NCBI GenBank assembly: GCA_963753585.1
Contig: CAVWCU010000001.1
Span: forward strand, 62,001-126,000
Length of the DNA: 64,000 bases
From: VRUE01 sp963753585
Lineage (GTDB): Bacteria > Actinomycetota > Thermoleophilia > Solirubrobacterales > 70-9
Direction of reading: 5' to 3'
Shown: piece by piece, positions 37,198 through 44,631 of the stretch
How the letters are laid out: each line of letters opens with the position of its first letter
Numbering within the stretch: position 1 is the first letter of the stretch
Notes under the pieces: model-generated
The model's input: the letters and a program-made list of their open reading frames with translations, nothing else
Database searches by the model: none
What the model was told of the DNA's origin: nothing
Position numbers and translations under genes: made by a program

Positions 37198-37635
37198 ATG
37201 TCTCTGGCTCTGCCCAAACCGACCCTCACCTCTCATCCGGTTGACGTGGGACACCGGGCGGAGGCCGCAATCCTCGCTGAGCTGGTCAAGCGCGGCTATC
37301 GCGTTCTACTGCCGTTTGGCGTCAATCAGCGCTACGACTTGGTTCTCGACTGCGACGGCCGATTCCTCAGGGCGCAGTGCAAGACAGGGCGCCTTCGCGA
37401 AGGCGTTATCCAGTGCAGCACTCAGAGCATCCAGTCGAACACCCGGGGCACCCGCTGGCGCAGCTATACCGGGGATATAGACCTCTTCATCGTCTATTGC
37501 CCACAGAATGATTCTGTCTACGTCATACCTGCGGACGAGGTGCCGAGTAGAGAGATGTACCTGCGTGTGAATCCTCCACGCAATCGACAGGACAAGCGCG
37601 TACGCTGGGCAAAGGATTACAAGCTGCCCGCCTAG
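37198..37635 (+). CDS. PD-(D/E)XK endonuclease of the group I intron-associated type
   Basis: This 145-residue protein fits the family of I-Ssp6803I-like homing nucleases. GHRAEAAILAELVKRGYRVL gives the alpha-helix Glu, QRYDLVLDCDGRFLRAQCKT the Asp and the Gln-x-Lys of the PD-(D/E)XK core, and GDIDLFIVYCPQNDSVYVIP the last strands. It should cut DNA at a specific site. The last codons and the stop (CCCGCCTAG) lie inside the 5' end of the tRNA-Thr gene. TATGCT (37186-37191) lies 6 nt before the ATG. Codon use is less GC-biased than neighbours, suggesting acquisition. Confidence 0.75.
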   Translation: MSLALPKPTLTSHPVDVGHRAEAAILAELVKRGYRVLLPFGVNQRYDLVLDCDGRFLRAQCKTGRLREGVIQCSTQSIQSNTRGTRWRSYTGDIDLFIVYCPQNDSVYVIPADEVPSREMYLRVNPPRNRQDKRVRWAKDYKLPA

Positions 37636-37698
37636 CTCAATTGGTAGAGCACTTCCCTTGTAAGGAAGATGTTTCCGGTTCGAGTCCGGAGGCGGGCT
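37626..37698 (+). tRNA. tRNA-Thr (anticodon UGU)
   Basis: The 73-nt gene folds as a standard cloverleaf: acceptor GCCCGCC/GGCGGGC, D-arm AGCTCAATTGGTAGAGC, anticodon stem CTTCC/GGAAG with loop CTTGTAA giving anticodon TGT, and T-arm TCCGGTTCGAGTCCGGA. There is no intron and no encoded CCA. The upstream endonuclease gene overlaps its first 10 nt. Confidence 0.95.
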
Positions 37699-37719
37699 TG
37701 TGTCGGGACGGCCGTAGGC

Positions 37720-37920
37720 CTAGCTTTGAGTTGTCACCGGGGCGCTATGTCCACCCAGAATATTGCTCTGAGGGATCCATCTTGGAGACTCCTGGGGCAT
37801 CAGAACGAGAAACTCGGTTTCGCCCGTCTCGGTCTCCATGCGGACGGCGAGCAGCTCTTTGAGGCCATCCGTAGTGATGACATACATTGCCCTACCGGGT
37901 GAAGTTATCTGCCAGGGCAT
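37720..37920 (-). CDS. Possible small protein of unknown function
   Basis: The frame gives 66 residues (MPWQITSPGRAMYVITTDGL, then KELLAVRMETETGETEFLVL) with balanced composition and lower GC than its surroundings. The sequence TACGCT (complement of 37931-37936) lies 10 nt upstream, the leaderless pattern. It resembles no family I know, and nothing on the opposite strand looks coding, so it is tentative. Confidence 0.4.
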   Translation of the reverse strand: MPWQITSPGRAMYVITTDGLKELLAVRMETETGETEFLVLMPQESPRWIPQSNILGGHSAPVTTQS

Positions 37921-37938
37921 CGGCGCCAGGAGCGTAGC

Positions 37939-39309
37939 TCACTTGTCTAGCACCCGCGCCTTCTCGGCCGCCAGCTCCTCGTCGTCGAGGATTCCCTTCT
38001 CGTGCAGGGTGGCGAGGCGCTCGAGGTGGGCGATGCGAGTGTCGTCGTCGAGAGCCTGGGTGGGGGCTTCCGAGGGCGCGGCTGCGGACTCGGGCTTGCG
38101 CATCTCCGGCAGCCGCAATTTCGAGGCCCGCTCTCCCAGGTTGGCGTCCTTGACGGCGTCGACGACGCGCTCCTTGGTGCGGCCGAAGAAGTCGCCGTAC
38201 TCGGCGTCGGGGAATTCCTCGGCGGCCTGCTTGCGCAGCTCGCGGATGCCGAAGGCGGCCAGCCCGGCGATGAGGAGGGTCGTCAGGAAGGAGCGCAGGT
38301 TCTGGGTCGGGGCCTGGATGAAGTAGATGCCGACGACGATCGCCAGCGCGGCGTAGACGTAGGCGGGGTACTCGCGCAGGGCAGGTGCCACGAATTTGCG
38401 GGTCGACCGAGCCGAGGACGTCGGCGAGGCCAGCCAGCCGGCGATCCCGAAGAGGACCCCGACCACGATCACGGTCGTGGAGATGCTGGTCATCAGCGAG
38501 GTGCCGATCGACCAGGCCGATTCCGCCGCCGGCCGCGCGCTTTCTTCGACCACGAGCTGGTCGACGACGATCCCGCCGGCGATCTCCCGGGCGACGATCA
38601 CGGCGAAGCCCGCCGCGATCAGCCCGACGCCGCAGAAGAGCACGGTCACCCAGCGTTCCTCCCGCGCGAGGTAGATCGCCAGGCCGAAGCAGAGGAAGGT
38701 GAGCAGCGAGAGCACCAGGGCAAGGCCCTTGATCGCGACGACGATGTCCTGCGCCGTCTTCAGCTGGTCGGACCGCAGAATCGTGAACCTGCCCGCGTCG
38801 GGCGGCAGCTTTTCGGCCAGGTCGGCGCCGATCCCAACCTGGTCGGCGAGGTTGGTGACGAGGCTGCCGAGGTTGAGGCTGACTTCGCCTTCTTCGGTCG
38901 AGACCGTCCCCTCCTTTTCCTCGAGGACGGCGATGAGTTCTTCGTGGGCGGTTCGGTTGGCCCCCTTCCAGAGTTCCTGGGCGGTCGACGTTTCCAGCAC
39001 CCGGTTGGCGCCGTCGCCGGCCACCTGGCGCAGGCCGCCGGAGATCGGCCCGGCGAGGTCCTTGGTCTCGCCGGGCAGGATGTCGCTGAGTTCTTCCTCG
39101 ACGTCGACGTTTTCGTAGAGCTGGTCGACCAGGTAGTCGCCCACTGCTTCGCGGATCGTCGGGTTCTGGATCAGGCGGCCGCTGGTGTCGACCCAGTCGT
39201 CGGTGTTGAGCGCCTGCCGCTCGGTCCAGATCGCGAAGACGCTGAGGAAGGCCATCACGGCACCCAGTACGACCAACACTCGGACCAAGCGTCGTCTTCC
39301 ACGGGTCAT
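37939..39309 (-). CDS. Membrane protein with C-terminal SHOCT motif
   Basis: This 456-residue protein has an N-terminal membrane segment (LVRVLVVLGAVMAFLSVFAI), then an extracytoplasmic helical domain (about residues 30-200). Four or more membrane helices follow (GLALVLSLLTFLCFGLAIYL, VTVLFCGVGLIAAGFAVIVA, STTVIVVGVLFGIAGWL, YVYAALAIVVGIYFIQAP). It ends in a short SHOCT-like domain (HLERLATLHEKGILDDEELA). The function is unknown. ATG 39309 is chosen because TAGCAT (complement of 39318-39323) lies 8 nt upstream; the Met at 39315 is too close to that hexamer. Confidence 0.75.
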   Translation of the reverse strand: MTRGRRRLVRVLVVLGAVMAFLSVFAIWTERQALNTDDWVDTSGRLIQNPTIREAVGDYLVDQLYENVDVEEELSDILPGETKDLAGPISGGLRQVAGDGANRVLETSTAQELWKGANRTAHEELIAVLEEKEGTVSTEEGEVSLNLGSLVTNLADQVGIGADLAEKLPPDAGRFTILRSDQLKTAQDIVVAIKGLALVLSLLTFLCFGLAIYLAREERWVTVLFCGVGLIAAGFAVIVAREIAGGIVVDQLVVEESARPAAESAWSIGTSLMTSISTTVIVVGVLFGIAGWLASPTSSARSTRKFVAPALREYPAYVYAALAIVVGIYFIQAPTQNLRSFLTTLLIAGLAAFGIRELRKQAAEEFPDAEYGDFFGRTKERVVDAVKDANLGERASKLRLPEMRKPESAAAPSEAPTQALDDDTRIAHLERLATLHEKGILDDEELAAEKARVLDK

Positions 39310-39317
39310 TCGCATGG

Positions 39318-39327
39318 ATGCTATACG
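39318..39327. promoter_or_regulatory. Overlapping divergent -10 elements
   Basis: ATGCTATACG contains TAGCAT on the minus strand (8 nt before ATG 39309) and TATACG on the plus strand (7 nt before GTG 39335). Only one polymerase could occupy it at a time, so the two genes may compete. Confidence 0.45.
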
Positions 39328-39334
39328 TGAAGTA

Positions 39335-40255
39335 GTGAGGCTCGAGGGAATTCACCACATCACCGCGATCACGGCCGACGCCCAGAGCAACGTCGACTTC
39401 TACGCGGGGACGATGGGCCTGCGCCTGGTCAAGAAGACGGTCAACCAGGACAACCCAACCGTCTACCACCTCTTCTTCGCCGACGAGAAGGGCAGCGCCG
39501 GCTCCGACCTCACCTTCTTCGAGTTCCCGGGCGTGCCACCGGGGAGGGCGGGCGCGGGTGACGTGCACCGGATCGTCTGGCGCGTGGCCTCACATGCCGC
39601 GCTCGACTTCTGGCAGGAGCGACTTGCCGCGAGCGGGATCGAGTCGGAGCGAGCCGGGGGAGGGCTGCGCTTCGCCGATCCGGAGGGCCTCGCGCATGAG
39701 CTGGCCGTGGTCGAGGTCGCCGACGAGCCGCTGGTCGCCGACCACCCCGAGGTTCCGGCCGATCACGCGCTTCGCGGCTTCCACGCGGTCTGCGCCTACA
39801 GCGGGTCACCCGACGCCAGCCACTCGCTGCTGGAAGCGCTCGAGTTCGAGTCCCTCGGCGAGGAGACCTGGGAGGCGCGCGGGGCAAGTCGGGGCGGTTT
39901 CTACGTCTACGAACGGCCCCCCGAGGAGCCGTCGCGCCAGGGCGCCGGCAGCGTCCATCACGTCGCCTGGGCGTCGACCCTCGACGAGCACGAGCAATGG
40001 CGGGACCGCGCGATCTCGGCCGGTGCCCACCCGACCCCCGTGATCGACCGCTTCTACTTCCGCTCGATCTATTTCCGCGAGCCGAGCGGGGTCCTCTTCG
40101 AGATCGCCACCCTCGGTCCCGGCTTCACCGTCGACGAGCCACTCGAGCACCTGGGCGAGAAGCTCTCCTTGCCTCCCGACTTCGAGCACCTGAGGGCGGA
40201 GGTCGAACCGAACTTGCGCCCGGTGGTCAATCCGCGCACGGTCTCCGCAGGGTGA
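39335..40255 (+). CDS. Glyoxalase-fold ring-cleaving dioxygenase (hydroquinone type)
   Basis: These 306 residues form two vicinal-oxygen-chelate modules: RLEGIHHITAITADAQSNVD, FYAGTMGLRLVKKTVNQDNP, then in the second half GSVHHVAWASTLDEHEQWRD, FYFRSIYFREPSGVLFEIAT and GPGFTVDEP. This matches the MhqO/LinE-like extradiol dioxygenases that open hydroquinones, with His and Glu iron ligands in GIHH, HHVAW and LFEIAT. Its stop overlaps the GTG of the next gene. The GTG at 39335 matches the family's short N-terminus; an in-frame ATG exists at 39314. Confidence 0.85.
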   Translation: MRLEGIHHITAITADAQSNVDFYAGTMGLRLVKKTVNQDNPTVYHLFFADEKGSAGSDLTFFEFPGVPPGRAGAGDVHRIVWRVASHAALDFWQERLAASGIESERAGGGLRFADPEGLAHELAVVEVADEPLVADHPEVPADHALRGFHAVCAYSGSPDASHSLLEALEFESLGEETWEARGASRGGFYVYERPPEEPSRQGAGSVHHVAWASTLDEHEQWRDRAISAGAHPTPVIDRFYFRSIYFREPSGVLFEIATLGPGFTVDEPLEHLGEKLSLPPDFEHLRAEVEPNLRPVVNPRTVSAG

Positions 40256-41268
40256 GCGGGAATTTCGTCTGGCGCGACGCGGGTCGCGTCGTGGTCTTCC
40301 GCGGCGGCGGGGTGCAGGACGCACCCAAGCTGCTTGCCGAACACGGGCTGGAGAGCTTCGAGCTGCTCTCGACCTCACGGCACCTGGAGCAGGCGGGGGA
40401 GTTGGCAAGAGCCGCCCTGGCTGTGCATGAGGTCGCGGCAGGCGTCCCGGCGTCCGCGGTTCCCGAGGCAGCCGCGGAGCTGCTCGGGTCTGTCCGGGCC
40501 CCGACCCTCGTCGCCCTCGGCGGCGGCCGCACGATCGACACGGCGAAGGCCATCGCCTCGGTCGCCGGCGCCCGCGTCGCCGCGATCCCGACGACGATGT
40601 CCGGGGCCGAGATGACCGGCATCCACCGCCTGCCGGCGGGAGCGGAGGGCCGGGTGCGTGCCCTCGTTCGCCCCTCGCTGGTGATCGCCGACCCCGGGGC
40701 GATGACCAGCGCCCCCGAGCCGGAGTTGCGGGCGAGCTCGATGAACGCCCTCGCCCACGGTGCCGACTCGCTCTACACCCCCTTCGCCAGCCCTGTCTCC
40801 GAGATGACCGCCTTGCGCGGGGCCGAGCTGATCGCCAGCTCGCTTGACGAAGAGGCCGCGTCGCGCAATCGCGCCGCCCTCGCCCTTGGCTCGATCCTCT
40901 GCGGCTACGCGATCGACTCCGGCGCCTTCGCCCTCCACCACGTCGTCTGCCAGACGCTCGCCCGCGTCTGCGGCACCCCCCACGCCGCCACCAACGCCAC
41001 GATCCTCCCTCGAGCAATGGCCTTCATGGTCCCCCGAGCCCCCGACCAGCTCCAACCACTCGCGGCGGCGATCGGCACTGACCCCGACCACGTCGAGGCT
41101 CGCATCCTCGACCTCGGCGGCAACCCACCCGGATTGGGAAAGCTCGGCGCAGACCAGACCAAGCTTCCCCAGGCTCTCGAATCGATGCTGATGCGCCCCG
41201 AGCTCGCCTTCACGCCGGAACCTCCGACGCGCGCCGACCTGGAGAAGCTCATCCAAGCGGCCTGGTAA
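40252..41268 (+). CDS. Maleylacetate reductase-like iron-containing alcohol dehydrogenase
   Basis: This 338-residue Fe-ADH family protein has the nucleotide loop VALGGGRTIDTAKAIASVAG, AAIPTTMSGAEMTGIHRLPA, and metal-ligand regions SSMNALAHGADSLYTPFASP and ALHHVVCQTLARVCGTPHAA. Maleylacetate reductase converts maleylacetate to 3-oxoadipate. The GTGA overlap with the dioxygenase gene supports a joint hydroquinone or chlorophenol-type pathway, with an aldehyde dehydrogenase missing from this locus. Confidence 0.85.
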   Translation: MSGNFVWRDAGRVVVFRGGGVQDAPKLLAEHGLESFELLSTSRHLEQAGELARAALAVHEVAAGVPASAVPEAAAELLGSVRAPTLVALGGGRTIDTAKAIASVAGARVAAIPTTMSGAEMTGIHRLPAGAEGRVRALVRPSLVIADPGAMTSAPEPELRASSMNALAHGADSLYTPFASPVSEMTALRGAELIASSLDEEAASRNRAALALGSILCGYAIDSGAFALHHVVCQTLARVCGTPHAATNATILPRAMAFMVPRAPDQLQPLAAAIGTDPDHVEARILDLGGNPPGLGKLGADQTKLPQALESMLMRPELAFTPEPPTRADLEKLIQAAW

Positions 41269-41303
41269 CCCGGCTCGGGGCAAACCGTTCCTCGGGTGGG
41301 TGG

Positions 41304-41362
41304 CCGGGGGTAGGGGGGTCGAGGACGGACCGTGGCCCGCCCGCAGTGCCCCCCTACCCCGG
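41304..41362. terminator. GC-rich hairpin after the dehydrogenase
   Basis: CCGGGGGTAGGGGGG (41304-41318) and CCCCCCTACCCCGG (41349-41362) form a stem with one bulged G around 30 nt that includes CGGGCC/GGCCCG-like pairing. It starts 36 nt after the stop codon. Confidence 0.55.
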
Positions 41363-41433
41363 ACAGGACCCGCCCGCCAGTACGGCCGGATCAACGGGGT
41401 AACCGGACCCCGCCCATCGTGTAGCCATCAGCG

Positions 41434-43098
41434 ATGGACCCCTCTCGCCTTCAGGCGTACCACCAGTACACCCGCGATCACGGGGTCAACCCGATCCTGT
41501 ATCTGCTGGCCCGGGTTTTCATGACCCCCTTCTTCCTCGTCTACTTCCGCTACTCGAGGACCGGCCGCGAGCACGGACGCATCAAGGGCGGCCTGATTGT
41601 CGCCGCCAACCACCGCAGCTTCCTCGACCCGTTCGCGATCGGTGGCGCCCTCCCCTGGCGGCGGCCGATGAACTACGTCGCCAAGGTCGAGCTCTTCGAG
41701 CGGCGCTGGCAGGGGTGGATCCTCTCTCGCCTCGGCGCCTTCCCGATCCGGCGTGGCGAGTCCGACGAGGACTCGGTGGAGACGGCGCGCCTCCTCGTCG
41801 AACGGGGCGGCGCCGTCTGCATCTTTCCGGAGGGCACCCGGATTCGCCGCGGCTCGCTGGCCGAGCCCAAGCGCGGCGTCGGCCGCCTGGCGTTGATGAC
41901 CGGTGCCCCCGTCATTCCGGCTGCCGTTCTCGGTACAGAACGCGTGCGCCGCGGCTGGCGGATCCGCCCCCACAAGATCAGGGTCCGCCTCGGCAAGGCG
42001 ATGACCTTCCCCCGGGCGGAGGATCCCTCGCACGGGCTTGCCGCAACGGCGACCGGGCGGATCTGGCCCAACGTCGAGCTCCAGTGGGAGGACCTCGGCG
42101 GCCTGCCCCCGATGCGCCGTGCGGCGGTGATCGGGGCCGGCAGCTGGGGCACCGCCCTCGCAGTGCTTCTCGCACGCAGCGGCCTCGAAGTCCAGCTGGC
42201 GACCCGCACCGCGGAGCAGGCGACCGAGCTCGGCGAGGTACGCGAGAACCGCCGTTACCTGGAGGGCGTGCGCCTGCCCGACTCGGTCCAAGTTCGGCAG
42301 GCCTCAGAAGTCGAGCTGGCAGGCCTCGACCTGGTTTGTCTGGCGATCCCTTCGGGTTCGCTGCCGCAGGCGGTCGGGGGCATCGCCGACCGGATTGGCA
42401 CGCGCGCAGCGGTGCTGCTTCTGACCAAGGGACTGGTCGCGCCGCAGGGCCTGCTTCCTGCCGAGTACGTCGGCGAGCGGGTGCGGGCGCGCGCGATCGC
42501 CTCCCTGGGTGGGCCGGCCCACGCCCGTGAGGCCGTTTCCGGCTCGGCGGCGCTCGTGCTCAGCTCAGACGACGACGACCTGCGCGACCAGCTCGGCGGG
42601 GTTTTCGATCGTGCCGGCTTGTTCTGCGAGCGCTCGCGCGACGTGGCTGGGGTCGAGATGGCCGGAGCCGCGAAGAACGCCGCGGCTCTCGCCGCCGCCG
42701 CCGCCGAGCCGCACGGGCTCAACGCGGCGGGGATCGCCGCTGCTCAGGTCTGGCGCGAGTGCATCGACCATGCGATCGATCGCGGCGCCGAGCTCGAGAC
42801 GTTCGCCGGCCTCGCCGGGGTCGGTGACCTCACCGCAACGGTGATGGCGCCGGAGGGCCGCAACCGGCGCGCCGGCGAGCTGCTTGGGCGCGGCACCCCG
42901 GCGAGCGAGATACCGGGAATCATCGGTCAGGCTTCGGAGGGCCTAGACGCGGTTCCGCTGCTGGCAGCGGCGACCGCGGCGGGGGGCGGTAAGGCGGAGG
43001 CGCTGTCCCGCCTCGCCGCGCTGATCCGCGGAGAGATCGACGCCGATGCATGGGTCGCGGGCCTGCGCCGGGTCGAGCGCGCGCGGGAGGCAGCGTGA
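41434..43098 (+). CDS. Fused PlsC acyltransferase and GpsA glycerol-3-phosphate dehydrogenase
   Basis: One uninterrupted 554-residue frame holds two lipid enzymes. Residues 1-220 are a PlsC-type acyltransferase: LIVAANHRSFLDPFAIGGAL carries the H-x4-D catalytic motif, and FPEGTRIRRGSLAEPKRGVG and PVIPAAVLGTERVRRGW follow. From about residue 227 (MRRAAVIGAGSWGTALAVLL) it is NAD(P)-dependent G3P dehydrogenase, with LVCLAIPSGSLPQAVGGIAD, SLGGPAHAREAVSGSAALVL, GVEMAGAAKNAAALAAAAAE, GLAGVGDLTATVMAPEGRNR and EGLDAVPLL. GpsA makes sn-glycerol-3-phosphate; PlsC acylates a later intermediate. An internal ATG at 42112 could also give free GpsA. Confidence 0.9.
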   Translation: MDPSRLQAYHQYTRDHGVNPILYLLARVFMTPFFLVYFRYSRTGREHGRIKGGLIVAANHRSFLDPFAIGGALPWRRPMNYVAKVELFERRWQGWILSRLGAFPIRRGESDEDSVETARLLVERGGAVCIFPEGTRIRRGSLAEPKRGVGRLALMTGAPVIPAAVLGTERVRRGWRIRPHKIRVRLGKAMTFPRAEDPSHGLAATATGRIWPNVELQWEDLGGLPPMRRAAVIGAGSWGTALAVLLARSGLEVQLATRTAEQATELGEVRENRRYLEGVRLPDSVQVRQASEVELAGLDLVCLAIPSGSLPQAVGGIADRIGTRAAVLLLTKGLVAPQGLLPAEYVGERVRARAIASLGGPAHAREAVSGSAALVLSSDDDDLRDQLGGVFDRAGLFCERSRDVAGVEMAGAAKNAAALAAAAAEPHGLNAAGIAAAQVWRECIDHAIDRGAELETFAGLAGVGDLTATVMAPEGRNRRAGELLGRGTPASEIPGIIGQASEGLDAVPLLAAATAAGGGKAEALSRLAALIRGEIDADAWVAGLRRVERAREAA

Positions 43099-43127
43099 GC
43101 GTGCGCGATCCATTTCTTCCAGTGCAA

Positions 43128-43296
43128 CTAGTAGGGATTGGCGAAACCCATGTGTGCGGGCCAGCGAGCGCCGGACCAAGCGGAGCAAGGACGCAGGGGA
43201 CCCGAATAGCGCTGCTATTCGGGTCCCCGAGGACGCAGCCCCGCGCCGTGTCCGCCGCCGCTGGACGCGTGCGGGGGTTTCGCCAATTCCTACTAG
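43128..43296. repeat. 169-bp nested palindrome (inverted copy of the 57 kb element)
   Basis: Outer 22-nt arms (43128-43149, beginning CTAGTAGGGATTGG, and 43275-43296) have one mismatch. The inner 15-bp stem GGGGACCCGAATAGC (43196-43210) and complement (43214-43228) is perfect with a 3-nt loop. On the minus strand it aligns along its whole length with 57005-57172, including GCGTCCTCGGG, CCTGCGTCCTTG and CGCTTGGTCCGGCGCTCGC. Its right arm contains the -10 of the next gene. Confidence 0.85.
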
Positions 43297-43305
43297 GCTT
43301 GAACC

Positions 43306-43866
43306 GTGAGCGGCGCAGCGGAGAACGTCGAGCCGGCAAGTCTCGACCCGGCCGCCAAGGCGGAGCTGGACCGGGCTTTCGAGGATCTCTACCGGGCGCA
43401 CCTGCGCGACGTCTACTCCTACGCCTACTACCGGGTCGGCAACCAGCACGACGCCGAGGACCTCACCGAGCAGGCCTTCCTGCAGGCCTACCGGCACTTC
43501 GATCGCGCTCGCCGCGAGTCCGACGGCCGACCGCTGCGTCCCTGGCTGATCCGCATCGCCCACAACCTCGCCTCGAACTACTACCGCGACCGTTCGCGCC
43601 GGCCGCAGACCTCGTTGGAGGTTGCCGACCCGATTCCCACACGGCACGGCACCGAGGCGATCGCCGAGGGGCGCGAGGAGCTTCGACAGGTGATGGCGAA
43701 CCTCGAGAACCTCTCCGACGACCGCCGCGAGGTGCTGATCATGCGCTTCGCGCTCGGCATGGACAATCGCGAGATCGCACGCGCCCTGGGCCGGAGCGAC
43801 GGGGCCACCAAGGTGCTCATACACCGGGCGATCAAGCAGCTCCAGGAGGAGATGGCCGATGAGTGA
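43306..43866 (+). CDS. ECF-type RNA polymerase sigma factor
   Basis: These 186 residues have sigma region 2 (LDRAFEDLYRAHLRDVYSYA, YYRVGNQHDAEDLTEQAFLQ, RPWLIRIAHNLASNYYRDRS) and region 4 (LENLSDDRREVLIMRFALGM, REIARALGRSDGATKVLIHR). It directs polymerase to a small regulon. GTG 43306 is preceded at 6 nt by TAGGCT (43294-43299), which straddles the end of the palindrome. The next gene overlaps it by 8 nt and looks like its membrane regulator. Confidence 0.93.
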   Translation: MSGAAENVEPASLDPAAKAELDRAFEDLYRAHLRDVYSYAYYRVGNQHDAEDLTEQAFLQAYRHFDRARRESDGRPLRPWLIRIAHNLASNYYRDRSRRPQTSLEVADPIPTRHGTEAIAEGREELRQVMANLENLSDDRREVLIMRFALGMDNREIARALGRSDGATKVLIHRAIKQLQEEMADE

Positions 43867-44203
43867 GGCCCAAGGACTGGGCGGCACCACCTGGGACGTC
43901 GAGCACCTCCTTGCCGATGCGCTGCGGCCGATGGAGCCTCCCGAGCGCCTCTCCGGCCGGCTCGAGGACACCCTCTCCGCAGTCACGCAGGCGGCTGCGG
44001 AGGAGCTCTCGGACTGGGCCGAGGAGCTTTCCGAGAGCGAGCTGCGCGCACTCCGCGATCCGCGTAACTGGGTCCGTCCGGTGTTCGCTGTCGGCGCGGG
44101 GGGAGCGGCGGCCGGTGCCCTGGTCCTGCTCGAGGTCCGCCGCCGCGGTCGCCACCAGGCCAAGGGCGGCCTGCGGTCCCTGGCCGGCCGGGTCAGGCTG
44201 TAG
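43859..44203 (+). CDS. Putative membrane anti-sigma factor
   Basis: This 114-residue protein overlaps the ECF sigma gene by 8 nt. Its N-terminal half is acidic and helical (DVEHLLADALRPMEPPERLS, GRLEDTLSAVTQAAAEELSD), followed by one membrane helix (VRPVFAVGAGGAAAGALVLL) and a basic tail. It lacks a zinc-binding H-x3-C-x2-C motif. The role as anti-sigma factor is inferred from coupling and topology only. It ends 11 nt inside the convergent DUF4383 gene. Confidence 0.55.
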   Translation: MSEAQGLGGTTWDVEHLLADALRPMEPPERLSGRLEDTLSAVTQAAAEELSDWAEELSESELRALRDPRNWVRPVFAVGAGGAAAGALVLLEVRRRGRHQAKGGLRSLAGRVRL

Positions 44204-44603
44204 TCGGCTCACCCTTTCTCTCTGCCGGCGTTGCCAGCGCGGCGCCGACGCCCAGCGCGCCGGCGAAGAGGTGGAGGAGGTTGCCGGCCGTGTCGACCGG
44301 AAGGAAGCCGAGGATCGCCTCGCCGCTGCCGATCGCGAATCCCCAGAGGGCCACGGCAAGGTAGAAGCACCCGAGCCAGAGCGAGTACTGGCGTGACGCG
44401 TAGCCGGCCATGTACAGCCCGAGCCCCCCCGTGAGGACGTGCAGGACGTTGACCCAGGCGTTGACCGCCAGGAGGCCGAAGACCTCGCCGACATCCCCGG
44501 GGGAGCCGAACGCGGCGCTGTAGAAGAAGCCGACTATGCCGATGACCACAAGCGTCCATCCGGCGAGGGTGGCGTAGAGCCGTGCGGGGCTGGGTGCGTC
44601 CAT
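44193..44603 (-). CDS. DUF4383-type four-helix membrane protein
   Basis: These 136 residues have four membrane helices (LAGWTLVVIGIVGFFYSAAF, NVLHVLTGGLGLYMAGYASR, LWLGCFYLAVALWGFAIGSG, NLLHLFAGALGVGAALATPA). Paired N-x2-H motifs (NVLHVLTG, NLLHLFAG) are characteristic of DUF4383 proteins, common in actinobacteria and of unknown role. TACAAT (complement of 44612-44617) lies 8 nt upstream. Confidence 0.8.
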   Translation of the reverse strand: MDAPSPARLYATLAGWTLVVIGIVGFFYSAAFGSPGDVGEVFGLLAVNAWVNVLHVLTGGLGLYMAGYASRQYSLWLGCFYLAVALWGFAIGSGEAILGFLPVDTAGNLLHLFAGALGVGAALATPAERKGEPTTA

Positions 44604-44611
44604 CGGCCGCG

Positions 44612-44621
44612 ATTGTAGGCT
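44612..44621. promoter_or_regulatory. Divergent -10 elements sharing two bases
   Basis: ATTGTAGGCT reads TACAAT on the minus strand (8 nt before ATG 44603) and TAGGCT on the plus strand (10 nt before ATG 44632). The two hexamers share the central TA, so the start codons of two divergent genes are only 28 nt apart. Confidence 0.55.
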
Positions 44622-44631
44622 GCCCCTCCCG

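Noticed and set aside
43128..43296. CRISPR array
   Set aside because: The repeats are inverted, not direct and regularly spaced, and no cas gene is present anywhere in the window.
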